NCBI RefSeq assembly: GCF_019218755.1
Contig: NZ_JAHUWZ010000001.1
Span: forward strand, 1-64,000
Direction: 5' to 3'
Length of the DNA: 64,000 bases
Origin: Acidovorax sp. sif1233
GTDB taxonomy: Bacteria > Pseudomonadota > Gammaproteobacteria > Burkholderiales > Burkholderiaceae_C
Shown: positions 19,442-28,492 of the stretch, in pieces
Position numbering within the stretch: position 1 is the stretch's first letter
Layout of the letters: the number at the start of each line of letters is the position of its first letter
The notes under the pieces: generated by a model
Database searches by the model: none
Seen by the model: the letters and a program-made list of their open reading frames with translations, nothing else
Told to the model about the DNA's origin: nothing
Translations under genes and position numbers: made by a program

Positions 19442-19750
19442 TCAATCCTCCGGCCGCGCCTGCTCCAGCAGGCGGTCGTGCGCGCGGTTGCGCTCCTGCG
19501 GGTCGGCGTCGATCAGCTCCTTGAGCGCGCCCTGCGGCGCCAGCAGCCCCTTGCGCCGGTCATTCTTGACGGGCAGGTTGCGCCAGCCCGAGAGCACCAG
19601 CCAGTCCCAGAGCTCGGGCGGCACGGGGCAGGTGATCGCCATCTTGACCGGCCCCCGGATGATGAACGTGCCCACCGCCGGCAAGGGCCCCACCGGGGCA
19701 GGCCGGCGCTGCTGGCGGATGGAAAAGAGGTTGCGGAACAAATCCTTCAT
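19442..19750 (-). CDS. Conserved hypothetical protein, 102 residues
   Basis: I do not recognise a named family. The sequence reads as a real small protein: balanced composition, a basic N-terminal part (LFRNLFSIRQQRR), a central beta-like stretch FIIRGPVKMAITCPVPPELWDWLVLSGWR, and a charged helical C-terminus. The start is the ATG before KDLFRN; the longer in-frame start at 19867 would run through a region of different composition. There is no signal peptide or membrane segment. It converges with htpG and is divergent from the DUF11 gene. Function unknown. Confidence 0.6.
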   Translation of the reverse strand: MKDLFRNLFSIRQQRRPAPVGPLPAVGTFIIRGPVKMAITCPVPPELWDWLVLSGWRNLPVKNDRRKGLLAPQGALKELIDADPQERNRAHDRLLEQARPED

Positions 19751-20059
19751 GGCCGGGGCAACTCGCTGGGGATCTGGGATGGCGCAGCATAGCCCAGTGC
19801 CGTGGAACCGGTCCACTGTCCGGGGGCGCCTGCGCGCCACGGCCGGCGTGGTGGAAACAATACGCAATACGGTTCACGAACGTTAACGATTGTTTCTGCG
19901 CGGATTACGCCTGCCGCGCTCGATAAATTCAGGCCCTGCCTTTGCCCATGGCGGCCCAGGCGCGTTCACGCACTCCCTCGCATTTTTTGCCAGCCCTGAG
20001 GGGCCTGGTGAGGTCGCGGCGTGGCCGGAAGTTCGAGCCATCCACTTCAGGAGAATTCA
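19751..20059. other. 309-base region before the DUF11 gene
   Basis: No gene is supported. It is more AT-rich around 19855-19935, with the palindrome CGTTAACG at about 19880-19887, which could be part of a regulatory site. AGGAGAA at about 20049-20055 is the ribosome binding site of the next gene. No clear -35/-10 pair is visible. Confidence 0.5.
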
Positions 20060-23000
20060 ATGCCCTATCGATTGACGCGACTATGGACGAGCGGCCGCGC
20101 TCCCTGGCGCGCGCAGACATCCAGCGGGTCCATGCAGCCTGCCAGCGATGCCACCGCGCAGGCACGCGAGGTTCCTGCGGCTGCGCCCGCGCAGCGCGCC
20201 GTGCGCCGCTTCCGCTGGCTCTTGCTGGCCAGCGGGTTGTTTGCCGGGGCCGCCCTGGCGCAGTCCGCCGACCTGGTGGTGAACCATGCGGATTCCCCGG
20301 ACCCGGGGCCCGCCGGAGGCATCTTCACGTACACGCTGCGCATCGACAACAACGGCCCGAACGGCGCCACCGGCGTCACGCTGGTGGACACCCTTCCCGC
20401 GGGCTCCACGTTCATCGACGTGAACACCACGGCGGGCTCGTGCAGCGAGGCTGGCGGCACCGTCAACTGCGCCGTGGGCAACATCGCGTTCAACACCAAC
20501 CAGACCGTGACGATCCGCGTGCGGCTGCCTTCCGCGGGCGTGTGGACCAACACCGCCACGGCCTCCAGCGCCACGTCCGATCCCAACACCAGCAACAATG
20601 TCAACAGCGTGCAGGACACCACCGCCACGCAGGCGGCCGACCTGGCGCTCGTGGCCACGCCTTCCACGGCCAACGTGGTGGCCGGGCAGGCCTACAGCTA
20701 TGCGCTGCAGGCTGCGAACAACGGCCCGAATGCGGCCGATGGGAGCCAGCGCATCACCTTCACCGTGCCGGCCGGCGCCTCCATCACGTCGACGCCCACG
20801 GGCACGGGCTGGTCGTGCACGGCCTCGGGCGGTTACCCGCTGAACAGCGGCACGGTGACCTGCACCCGCGCGGGCACGCTCGCCAATGGAGCGTCCGCCG
20901 CCGTGCTGACGGTCCCCGCCGTGTCCAACGTCAACGGCACGGTGACCGCCGCATTCGCCATCGACGGCCTCAAGCCCGACAACTCGGCCATGCCGGACGG
21001 CAACACCTCCAACAACACCACCTCCGCCGACGTGACTTCCGCCTCCGGTGCCGATGTGGCCATCACCAAGAGCGCCGCCAGCTCCAATGTGGCCCAGGGC
21101 ACCAACGTGGTGTACACGCTCACGCCGCGCCTCAATGGCGGGGAGTCGCTGGTGGGCCGGCCCGTCACGGTGACCGATACGCTGGGCGCGGGGCTCACCT
21201 TCGTGTCCGCCGTGGGCACGGGCTGGACCTGTGACGCCACGATCACCTGCACGCGCACGGAGTACACCGGTGCCAACTTCACCAACATGCCCGTCATCAC
21301 CGTGACCGCCACGGCCAACAGCGCGGGCACGCTGGGCAACACGGCCGCCGTCAACACGCCGCTGGCCGACCCGGTGCCCGCGAACAACTCGGACTCGGTC
21401 AACGTGACGGCCAGCAACGATGCGGACATGCAGCTGACCAAGACGGCCAGCATCAACCCGGTAGTGCCGGGCCAGGCGTTCAACTACACGCTGACGGCGC
21501 GCAACACCGGCCCCTTGGCGGTACCCAACGGCCAGGCGATCACCATCTCCGACGTGGTGCCTGCCGGTGTGACGCTCAACAGCCTTGTCAGCGCCACGGG
21601 CTGGACCTGCGATGCACTGCCCTTTGTCGGCAACGGCGTGGCAGCCTGGAACTGCACCCGCTCCACGGGCCTGAACGCGAACTCCAATGCGCCTGCCGTC
21701 ACGGTGTCCGGCGTGCTGGCCAGCGCGGGTACCGTCACCAACAATGCCTGCGTGGCGCTGGGGGGAGGTGCGCGAGTGGACAGCAACGGGACGAACAACT
21801 GCGTGGGCGTGGGCGTCACCGCCACCGCCACCCAGGCCGACCTGCGCGTCGTGTCCAAGACCGCAGCGCCGGACCCCGTGGTCGCGGGCCAGAACCTGAC
21901 CTACGTCATCACGGTCGACAACGTCGGCCCGGCGGCCGCCAGCAATGTCATCGTGTCGGACACGCTGGCCAGCCTGGTGACCACCGGCGGCTTCCAGTCC
22001 GCTGTGGCCTCGCAGGGCAGCTGCACGCCCAACGGCGTCACCAACGGCACCTCGCAGAACCTGAGCTGCAACCTGGGCACGCTGAACTCCGGCGCGCAGG
22101 CCACGGTGACCGTGGTGGTGCGCCCCAGCATCGCCGCCACCGGCCCGCGCACCAACATCGCCACCGTGCGTTCCGCCGACGTGGGCGACCCCAACCAGGC
22201 CAACAACAGCGGCAGCGTGACCAGCCAGGTCACGGCCATCGTGGACGTGACCGCCGCCAAGACGGCCACGCCCTCCACGGTCGCGGCCGGTGCGCCCATC
22301 ACCTTCGTGGCGACCATCGGCAACACGGGGCCTTCCACGGCACAGACCGTGCAGATGGTGGACACCCTGCCGTCCAATGCCGCCTTTATCGACGTGGTGA
22401 GCGTGAGCGGGGGCGGCAGCTGCGTCCCCATCGCGGCAGGCACGGTGGGCGGAACGCTCACCTGCAACTGGGCCAGCATCAATGCCGGCGTGCAGCAGAC
22501 GGTGAACTACCGCATGCGTCCCCTGGGCAACGCGGCAGGCAGCAGCGTGGTCAACAGCGTCGCTGCGACCACGGCCACCACCGAGTCGAGCCTGGCCAAC
22601 AACAGCGCCACCACCACGACGCCCGTCACGGCGCCGCAGCTGGACATCCTGGTGAACAAGGTGGACAGCTCCGACCCGGTGGACCTGGGGCAGTCGACGA
22701 CGTACACGATCACGGTGAACAACAGCGGCCCGTCCTTCGGCACCAACGTGGTGATGACCGACGTGTTCCCCGCGCCGGGCTCCTCGCCGACGGCCACCTT
22801 CAGCTACCGGGGCTCGCTCACGGTGAATGCGGGCGGCTCCTGCACCGAGCCCGCGGTGGGTGCGACCAGCGGCACGCTGATCTGCTCCTTCCCAGGGCTC
22901 AGCAGCGGCCAGAGCGCCACCATCACCTACGTGATGCGCGCTGAAACCCTCACCGTCGCGGGGGCCACGAGCGGCACCGCGTTCAACCAGGCGAGCGTGG

Positions 23001-23542
23001 TGGTGGAGGAAACCGAGACCACGCTGGCCAACAACGTGGTGACGCATGACACGACCGCGCGCCGCTTCACCGTGGCCACGGACCTGGCCCTGACCAAGAC
23101 GGCGCCCGCAGGCCCGATCGCACCGGGCGCGGCGCTGGACTACACGCTGGTGGTGACCAACAACGGCCCGCTGGCCAGCGATGGCGCGCAGGTGGTGGAT
23201 GTGCTGCCGGCGGGTGTCAACTTCGTCTCCGCTGCCGGGTGCGTCAATGCCTCGGGCACCGTGCGCTGTGCGGTCGGCCCACTGGCGGTAGGGGCTTCGC
23301 GCACCTTCACGATCAGCACCATGCTGTCGTCCCCCTACAGCGGCGCACGTCCGCTGGTGAACTCCGCCACCGTGGATGCGCCGGGCGATACCAACCCGCC
23401 CAACAACACGGCCAGCGCCACGACCACGGTGTCCAACACCACCAGCAGCATCCCCACGCTGTCCGAGTGGGGCCTGATCCTGCTGGCGGTCCTGCTGGGG
23501 CTGATGGCCTGGCAGCACCCTGCCGTGGGTCGCCGCCGGTAG
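20060..23542 (+). CDS. Large DUF11-repeat surface protein with IPTL-CTERM sorting signal
   Basis: The protein has 1160 residues. The ATG follows AGGAGAA. A long basic N-terminus leads into a hydrophobic signal (WLLLASGLFAGAALA, about 54-68). Eight DUF11-type beta-sandwich repeats follow, each about 120-150 residues, with repeated NNGP, VDTLPAG and NTA patterns and Thr/Asn/Ser-rich linkers. The C-terminus is IPTLSEWGLILLAVLLG followed by a basic tail, the IPTL-CTERM form of the exosortase sorting signal. The protein should be processed at the inner membrane and displayed or released outside. No exosortase gene is visible here. A strong terminator follows. Confidence 0.9.
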   Translation: MPYRLTRLWTSGRAPWRAQTSSGSMQPASDATAQAREVPAAAPAQRAVRRFRWLLLASGLFAGAALAQSADLVVNHADSPDPGPAGGIFTYTLRIDNNGPNGATGVTLVDTLPAGSTFIDVNTTAGSCSEAGGTVNCAVGNIAFNTNQTVTIRVRLPSAGVWTNTATASSATSDPNTSNNVNSVQDTTATQAADLALVATPSTANVVAGQAYSYALQAANNGPNAADGSQRITFTVPAGASITSTPTGTGWSCTASGGYPLNSGTVTCTRAGTLANGASAAVLTVPAVSNVNGTVTAAFAIDGLKPDNSAMPDGNTSNNTTSADVTSASGADVAITKSAASSNVAQGTNVVYTLTPRLNGGESLVGRPVTVTDTLGAGLTFVSAVGTGWTCDATITCTRTEYTGANFTNMPVITVTATANSAGTLGNTAAVNTPLADPVPANNSDSVNVTASNDADMQLTKTASINPVVPGQAFNYTLTARNTGPLAVPNGQAITISDVVPAGVTLNSLVSATGWTCDALPFVGNGVAAWNCTRSTGLNANSNAPAVTVSGVLASAGTVTNNACVALGGGARVDSNGTNNCVGVGVTATATQADLRVVSKTAAPDPVVAGQNLTYVITVDNVGPAAASNVIVSDTLASLVTTGGFQSAVASQGSCTPNGVTNGTSQNLSCNLGTLNSGAQATVTVVVRPSIAATGPRTNIATVRSADVGDPNQANNSGSVTSQVTAIVDVTAAKTATPSTVAAGAPITFVATIGNTGPSTAQTVQMVDTLPSNAAFIDVVSVSGGGSCVPIAAGTVGGTLTCNWASINAGVQQTVNYRMRPLGNAAGSSVVNSVAATTATTESSLANNSATTTTPVTAPQLDILVNKVDSSDPVDLGQSTTYTITVNNSGPSFGTNVVMTDVFPAPGSSPTATFSYRGSLTVNAGGSCTEPAVGATSGTLICSFPGLSSGQSATITYVMRAETLTVAGATSGTAFNQASVVVEETETTLANNVVTHDTTARRFTVATDLALTKTAPAGPIAPGAALDYTLVVTNNGPLASDGAQVVDVLPAGVNFVSAAGCVNASGTVRCAVGPLAVGASRTFTISTMLSSPYSGARPLVNSATVDAPGDTNPPNNTASATTTVSNTTSSIPTLSEWGLILLAVLLGLMAWQHPAVGRRR

Positions 23543-23607
23543 TGCGCGCGTGGCAGCGGCTATCGCGGTGATCGCGCCGGGATAGCCTGCTGCTCGCGGC
23601 CCGGTCC

Positions 23608-23643
23608 AAGGCCAGCACGCTGCCTGCGTGCTGGCCTTTTTTC
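23608..23643 (+). terminator. Intrinsic terminator of the DUF11 gene
   Basis: A perfect 13-base stem, AAGGCCAGCACGC (23608-23620) with GCGTGCTGGCCTT (23626-23638), has a 5-base loop and a T run after it. Confidence 0.9.
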
Positions 23644-23752
23644 ATTCCGGGATGCGTGTGGGGTGCGGGAGGTCCGCCGGGTGTGTGCCGCGGGCTGCGT
23701 GTGCGCCGCGTGGGCCGGCCCGCACGCTGGCGGGGGAGGGCGCGGGGGCCGT

Positions 23753-24445
23753 CTAGCCGCGCGAATCCGCGGCGTCCAGCCGGTAGCCCATGCCGTAGAT
23801 CGCGGTGATCGTGTAGCCGTTGCCCGGGGTCAGCTGCAGCTTGGCGCGCAGGCGCGATACATGGGTGTCGAGCGAGCGCGAAGCCGCCTCGCTGATTTCG
23901 CCCCACACGACTTCGCGCAGGTGCGCGCGGGACAGCAGCCGCCCCGCGTTGCGGAACATGAACAGGGCCAGTTCGTACTCGCGGTTCTTCAGCGCCAGCG
24001 GAGCGCCGTGCAGGGTCAGCAGCCGCCGCTCCGCGTCGAAGCGGTAGGGGCCGAAGACCAGCGCCTCGCCCATGGTCTGCGGGTAGGCCCGCCGCAGCAG
24101 GGCCGAGACGCGTGCCACCAGCTCGCCCATGCGCACCGGCTTGGTCATGAAGTCGTCGGCGCCCCGGTTGAGGGCCTCGATCACGTCGCGCTCCTCGTTG
24201 CGCCGGGTGACCAGCAGGATGGGAAGCTGGTGCCCGATCATCTCGCGCATGCGCTGTATGACCTCGATCCCGTTCATGTCGGGAAGATGCCAGTCTGCGA
24301 TCAGCAGATCGAAGGTCTCGTGGCGCACGTCCTTGAGCAGGCTCGCGCCGCTGGCATAGAAGTGGCACACGTGGTGGAGGCGCTCGAGGGCGCCCTTGAT
24401 CATGTCGGGCAGGAGGGGGTCGTCGTTGAGGACGGCAATGCGCAT
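23753..24445 (-). CDS. OmpR-type response regulator without a neighbouring kinase
   Basis: The protein has 230 residues. The receiver domain has NDD at 8-9, phosphoacceptor Asp51 (LLIADWHLPDMNG), a conserved Thr in LLVTRR, and TKPV with the conserved Lys near 104. The C-terminal OmpR/PhoB winged helix has VSRLRAKL and NGYTITAIYGMGYRL. The start before RIAVLNDDP is chosen because it begins the receiver fold directly; the longer start at 24598 adds an unrelated tail. No histidine kinase is adjacent, so the partner is encoded elsewhere. The targets are unknown; the IPTL-CTERM gene next door, convergent with it, is one possibility. Confidence 0.9.
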   Translation of the reverse strand: MRIAVLNDDPLLPDMIKGALERLHHVCHFYASGASLLKDVRHETFDLLIADWHLPDMNGIEVIQRMREMIGHQLPILLVTRRNEERDVIEALNRGADDFMTKPVRMGELVARVSALLRRAYPQTMGEALVFGPYRFDAERRLLTLHGAPLALKNREYELALFMFRNAGRLLSRAHLREVVWGEISEAASRSLDTHVSRLRAKLQLTPGNGYTITAIYGMGYRLDAADSRG

Positions 24446-24644
24446 GGTGGTGTGAGTCTTCGGGCCTGGAGGCCCTTCGCAAGTCAGAAAAATGCCCTTC
24501 TTGAAGGTCGTTTTTCTGATGGTGCGCGACATCGCACCCGCGTGCACACGGGTTGACAATCGTTTGCAATGAAGAGGCGCCAAGGGCATCGCCGGCACCC
24601 GCGGCGTGAACCCCGTGGCGCGGCACGCAGGCCGCGGGGCTGCC

Positions 24645-25709
24645 TCAGGCGGACAGGGGCTCTTCCTGCATGGCCTCGATCTGCTCGATCAGCATGTCCA
24701 CCTGCCCGCGCCAGTAGTCGCTGGTGCCGAACCACGGGAAGTTGACCGGGAAGATCGGGTCCTGCCAGCGGCGCGCGAGCCAGGCGCTGTAGTGGATCAG
24801 GCGCAGCGTGCGCAGCGGCTCGATGAGCGCCAGCTCGCGGCGGTCGAAGCCGCGGAACTGCTCGTAGCCGTCGATCAGGGCGCCGAGCTGGTGGGTGCGC
24901 TGGCGCCGGTCGCCCGACAGCAGCATCCACAGATCCTGCACGGCCGGGCCCATGCGGGCGTCGTCCAGGTCCACGAAGTGCGGGCCGCCCCGGCCCCATT
25001 CGTCCAGCGGCGTCCAGAGGATGTTGCCGGGGTGGCAGTCGCCGTGCAGGCGGATGGGGGTGGCATCTTTCAAGCTAAATGGGGCTCCAGCGCTTGATGG
25101 ATAAGCGCTGGCAGCTATCAATTCAAGAGCTTTTTCGCACTGGGCCTTCCACTGGGCCTGCATGTCGAGCGGGATGATTTCCCGGGCAAGCAGCCAGTCG
25201 TACGACGCCGTGCCAAAGGTCTGCACGTCCAGCAGCGGGCGGTGCACAAACGGCCGGGCCGCGCCCACGGTATGGATGCGGGCGAGAAAGCGGCCGATCC
25301 ATTCGAGCACCTCGAAGTCATCCAGCTCGGGCTGGCGGCCGCCGCGCCAGGGGCTGACCGAAAACGCAAACCCGTCGTGCTGGTGCAAGGTGCTGCCGTT
25401 CAGCACCAGGGGCCCCACGGCGGGCACCTCGGCGGCCATCAGCTCGGCGGCAAAGGCGTGCTCTTCCAGGATCTGCGCCTCGCTCCAGCGGCCCGGGCGG
25501 TAGAACTTGGCCACCACGCGCTCGCCGTCTTCCAGCGTGACTTGGTACACCCGGTTTTCGTACGACGACAGGGCCATGAGGCGCCCGTCGCCATACAGGC
25601 CCACGCCGGCCAGCGCGTCCAGCACCTGGTCGGGAGTGAGGCGGGCGTAGGGGTGCTGGTCGGCGGGGGGGCGAGTGTCGGGCGCGGTGTCGGGAGGCAA
25701 TGGGGTCAT
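24645..25709 (-). CDS. srkA: SrkA/YihE-like stress-response kinase with an in-frame repeat insertion
   Basis: The protein has 354 residues. It belongs to the APH/choline-kinase-like fold: SYENRVYQV loop, VVAKFYRPGRW with the ATP-binding Lys, catalytic loop LHGDCHPGNILW (Asp224, Asn229) and DLDDA (about 247-251). E. coli SrkA is a cytosolic Ser/Thr kinase that protects cells from envelope and MazEF-linked stress. Residues about 194-214, just before the catalytic loop, are encoded by one copy of the dispersed palindromic repeat found elsewhere in this window. The reading frame stays open through it, so the protein carries about 20 extra residues in a loop region. It is probably still functional, since all catalytic residues remain. 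Confidence 0.88.
   Translation of the reverse strand: MTPLPPDTAPDTRPPADQHPYARLTPDQVLDALAGVGLYGDGRLMALSSYENRVYQVTLEDGERVVAKFYRPGRWSEAQILEEHAFAAELMAAEVPAVGPLVLNGSTLHQHDGFAFSVSPWRGGRQPELDDFEVLEWIGRFLARIHTVGAARPFVHRPLLDVQTFGTASYDWLLAREIIPLDMQAQWKAQCEKALELIAASAYPSSAGAPFSLKDATPIRLHGDCHPGNILWTPLDEWGRGGPHFVDLDDARMGPAVQDLWMLLSGDRRQRTHQLGALIDGYEQFRGFDRRELALIEPLRTLRLIHYSAWLARRWQDPIFPVNFPWFGTSDYWRGQVDMLIEQIEAMQEEPLSA
25068..25130 (+). repeat. Dispersed palindromic repeat, copy B (inside srkA)
   Basis: The core GCGCTTGATGGATAAGCGC is at 25090-25108. The full stem CCAGCGCTT (25087-25095) / AAGCGCTGG (25103-25111) is perfect with a 7-base loop, and AGCTATCAATTC follows as in other copies. It is visibly richer in AT than the surrounding coding sequence. 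Confidence 0.85.
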
Positions 25710-25754
25710 GCCCCATTGTCGCCGCCCGCCCCGGCATGTCCCGCGCGTTGCGTG

Positions 25755-26855
25755 TCAGCGGGGCAGCATGGTGGCGATGTGCCCGGCGCGCGGGTCGCCG
25801 CTGCCGGCCAGCACGGCGGCAAACAGCGCCTGCGTGGCCTCGGGCCCCTCATGGTTGTGCACCACCAGCCAGGGGTTGGAGGCGGTCTGTACGGCGGCGC
25901 TGAACTGGTTCCAGGCCGCCACCAGGCGGTCGTTGAGGCCCTGCGCACCCCAGTCGGTGTGGCGCTTCTTGACCTGGGCGGGCGCGAAGAACATCACCGG
26001 GCGCGGGCCGGGCAGTTGGCCGGCGCCGCCCAGATCGCCCACATGACTTGCACCCACCGAGCAGCTGTAGGCCAGGCCCGTGAAGTGGGCGTGGATGCGC
26101 TGGCGCAGGCCCACGCTGCCCGCGAAGTCGATGTACACGCTGGGCGTGGCGCCGTCGAGCTGCGATTCCAGCGCGTCGTAGGTGACCACGCGGTCGTAGC
26201 AGCCCAGGCTTTCGCAGAAGGCCACATTGCCCGGCGACGTCAGCCCCACGACCTCGATGCCGCCCCGTTGCGCCAGCTGGAACGCGGTGCCGTAGGCCGT
26301 CTTGCTCGACGCGCTGGACAGCAGCATGCGCCTGGCGCCGAAGAACTGCTGGTCTGCCAGAAAGTCGTCGATGAGCCACGAGGTGATGAACAGCGGCCGC
26401 AGCAGCGCCTGCACGTCCTCGTTGTCGGCGCGGTACAGCGGGTCGGTGCGGGTGCGCAGGTAGTGGTTGTAGACGGCGTGCAGGCCCGCGCGGTGGGGGG
26501 CACCATCGCTGAAGCCGGCCGCGTTGGCGCGCTGGGGCGAGAGCACCGCCTGGGTGCCCATGGGCCAGTAGCCGTACAGCCGCTCGCCCACCGCCACGTC
26601 GGGGTGCGATGACTCGGTCACCGTGCCAAACCCCCACACGGGTACGATGCCCCAGCCGGGCTCGCTGGTGGGGAAGAACTGCCAGTAGTTGAGCATGTTC
26701 CCCAGCGCGGCGTAGGTGATGTTGTTGGACGTGAGGGCGAACTGTTCGACCCGCACGCGGACCTGGCCCCCGGCGAGTGCGGGTTCTTCGGCGGCCCACT
26801 GGCGGGTGGTGGCCAGCTGGTCCTGGCGCACGAGGAGGGTGGTGGTGGTGCTCAT
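25755..26855 (-). CDS. DUF2855 family protein, MDR-like
   Basis: The protein has 366 residues. The pattern is that of DUF2855: LTSNNITYAALGNML near residue 40, VPVWGFGTVTES, GERLYGYWPMG and a C-terminal LVVHNHEGPEATQALF. The architecture recalls zinc-free medium-chain dehydrogenase/quinone reductases, with a possible dinucleotide region around SSASSKTAYGTA, but no catalytic activity is established for this family. There is no signal peptide. The gene lies 45 bases upstream of srkA on the same strand, so the two may be cotranscribed. Confidence 0.85.
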   Translation of the reverse strand: MSTTTTLLVRQDQLATTRQWAAEEPALAGGQVRVRVEQFALTSNNITYAALGNMLNYWQFFPTSEPGWGIVPVWGFGTVTESSHPDVAVGERLYGYWPMGTQAVLSPQRANAAGFSDGAPHRAGLHAVYNHYLRTRTDPLYRADNEDVQALLRPLFITSWLIDDFLADQQFFGARRMLLSSASSKTAYGTAFQLAQRGGIEVVGLTSPGNVAFCESLGCYDRVVTYDALESQLDGATPSVYIDFAGSVGLRQRIHAHFTGLAYSCSVGASHVGDLGGAGQLPGPRPVMFFAPAQVKKRHTDWGAQGLNDRLVAAWNQFSAAVQTASNPWLVVHNHEGPEATQALFAAVLAGSGDPRAGHIATMLPR

Positions 26856-26929
26856 GCCGCGACGCTAAACGAAACCCCCCACCGGCTCAAGATGCCCGCG
26901 CCGCCTGCGCGACAGCGCGGCCCGGCCGC

Positions 26930-28381
26930 TCAGCCGCCCAGGGGGTGCGCCAGCTGCTCGAACGGAAGCGACTGCTTGACCAGGATGACGGTGCAGGGCG
27001 CGTCGCGCGCCACGCGCATGGGCACCGTCGCGATGAAGCGCTGGGTGTGCAGGCCGTGGGTGGCCGCGCCCAGGATCATCATGCTCACGTGGTTGCTGGC
27101 GGCGTAGCGCACCAGCGCCTGGGCCACGTCGCTGGCTTCCAGCACGTGGTAGCTCGCGTGGTGGCCCGACAGGTCCAGCCCCTGCGCCCATTGCCGCAGG
27201 CGCGCCATGTGCTGGCGGTGCAGCGTGGTCTCGCTGCGTTCGCTGTCGCTCGTGCTGCTGGCCGAGGGCGAGATCACCGTCACGCAGGCCAGGCGCGCGC
27301 CGGGCCGGATGCCCAGCGAGCGCGCGACCGCTTGGCGCAGCGAATACAGCGTGGCATCGCTCACGTCGGCATGTGGCACGGCCACCATGAGGATGGGAGT
27401 CTCCTCGATCTGCTGCGCGGGCAGGGGGCTGGGCTGGTAGTGCATGCCCGCCGCGCGCACCCAGCGGCGCAGGTGCGTGGTGAGCGGCGTGCCCTGCGTG
27501 CGCTGGCCGCGCGCGGTGATGGGCACCTGCGCCGGGTGGGTCAGGTCGAACGCCAGGTGGGCGGCCGAGGGGTAGCGGCTGGCGGCCTCGGGCTCCAGGC
27601 AGCGCAGGATGGCTTCCTGCAGCCAGGGCGGGATGTCGGCGCGGTGCTTGCGGGGGGGCGCGGGCGTCATCCACAGCCGCTGGCGCAGGCCGCCCTGCGT
27701 GGTGGGCGAGCCAAAGGGCAGCTCGCCGGTGGCCAGCTCGTACAGCATCACGCCGATGGCGAAGATGTCGCTGCGCGGGTCGCCGCGCACGCCCACCACC
27801 TGTTCGGGGGCGATCCAGGTGGGCGAACCCACGGCCTGGCGCATTTCCTCGGCCAGCAGGTCGGGGTAGTGCGCGTGGCACGAGAGCCCGAAGTCCAGCA
27901 GCACGGCGTCGCCGTCGCTCTTGATGAGCACGTTGGCCGGCTTGAGGTCGAGGTGGCAGACGTTCTGCTGGTGCAGGCTGTGCGCGGCGTGGGCAATGGC
28001 CGCGCCCAGCCGCGCAATGGTCTCTGGCGGGGTGGGCGCCATGCCCGGACCGGCGGCGCCGTCCAGCCAGTGCTGCAGCGTCTGGCCCGGCACGTATTCC
28101 ATGACGAGGTAGGGCAGGCGCACCAGGTCGCCGGCGGCGACGAAGCGCGGCACGTGGGGGCCGGTGAGGACCGGAAGGATCTGCAGTTCGACCTCGAAGC
28201 CCACGATGTTCTCCGCGCCGTCGCCCGCGGTCATGCGCGGGATCTTCATCGCCATCGGAAAGCCGGGGCTGCGGCCTGCCTGCGCGTACTCCACGGCATA
28301 GATATGCGCCATCCCGCCCGCGTGGATGCATTCGGCCACGCGAAAGCCGTCGATCTCGGTGCCGGGCTCAAGCAGTTTCAT
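26930..28381 (-). CDS. Ser/Thr protein kinase fused to a universal stress protein domain
   Basis: The protein has 483 residues. The Hanks-type kinase domain (about 10-290) has Lys46 in MAMKIP, the catalytic loop HLDLKPAN (Asp145, Asn150; Leu replaces the usual Arg of HRD), DFG at 163-165, and the APEQ motif. The missing HRD Arg suggests activation without activation-loop phosphorylation. After a linker, residues about 326-472 form a UspA-like domain (ETPILMVAVPHA... and SMMILGAATHG), whose ATP-binding Gly motif is only partly conserved. It has no membrane segment and is probably cytoplasmic. A metallophosphatase gene lies 111 bases upstream on the same strand, giving a kinase/phosphatase pair by position. 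Confidence 0.9.
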   Translation of the reverse strand: MKLLEPGTEIDGFRVAECIHAGGMAHIYAVEYAQAGRSPGFPMAMKIPRMTAGDGAENIVGFEVELQILPVLTGPHVPRFVAAGDLVRLPYLVMEYVPGQTLQHWLDGAAGPGMAPTPPETIARLGAAIAHAAHSLHQQNVCHLDLKPANVLIKSDGDAVLLDFGLSCHAHYPDLLAEEMRQAVGSPTWIAPEQVVGVRGDPRSDIFAIGVMLYELATGELPFGSPTTQGGLRQRLWMTPAPPRKHRADIPPWLQEAILRCLEPEAASRYPSAAHLAFDLTHPAQVPITARGQRTQGTPLTTHLRRWVRAAGMHYQPSPLPAQQIEETPILMVAVPHADVSDATLYSLRQAVARSLGIRPGARLACVTVISPSASSTSDSERSETTLHRQHMARLRQWAQGLDLSGHHASYHVLEASDVAQALVRYAASNHVSMMILGAATHGLHTQRFIATVPMRVARDAPCTVILVKQSLPFEQLAHPLGG

Positions 28382-28492
28382 GTTGATTTTCCCTTGCGCC
28401 GCGTGCCGCGCTGGCGCCGTCCCCCTGCCCGCATCCCCCAGCGATGCGGGGGCGGGAGAAGCGGCGCGGCCGCTCAGGGGGGTGTTTCATCC

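Noticed and set aside
20081-23518. Long open frame (1145 codons) on the minus strand antisense to the DUF11 gene
   Set aside because: It is the mirror of a GC-rich, low-stop coding frame. The product is His/Arg/Gly-rich without domains, while the plus strand has signal, repeats and sorting motif.
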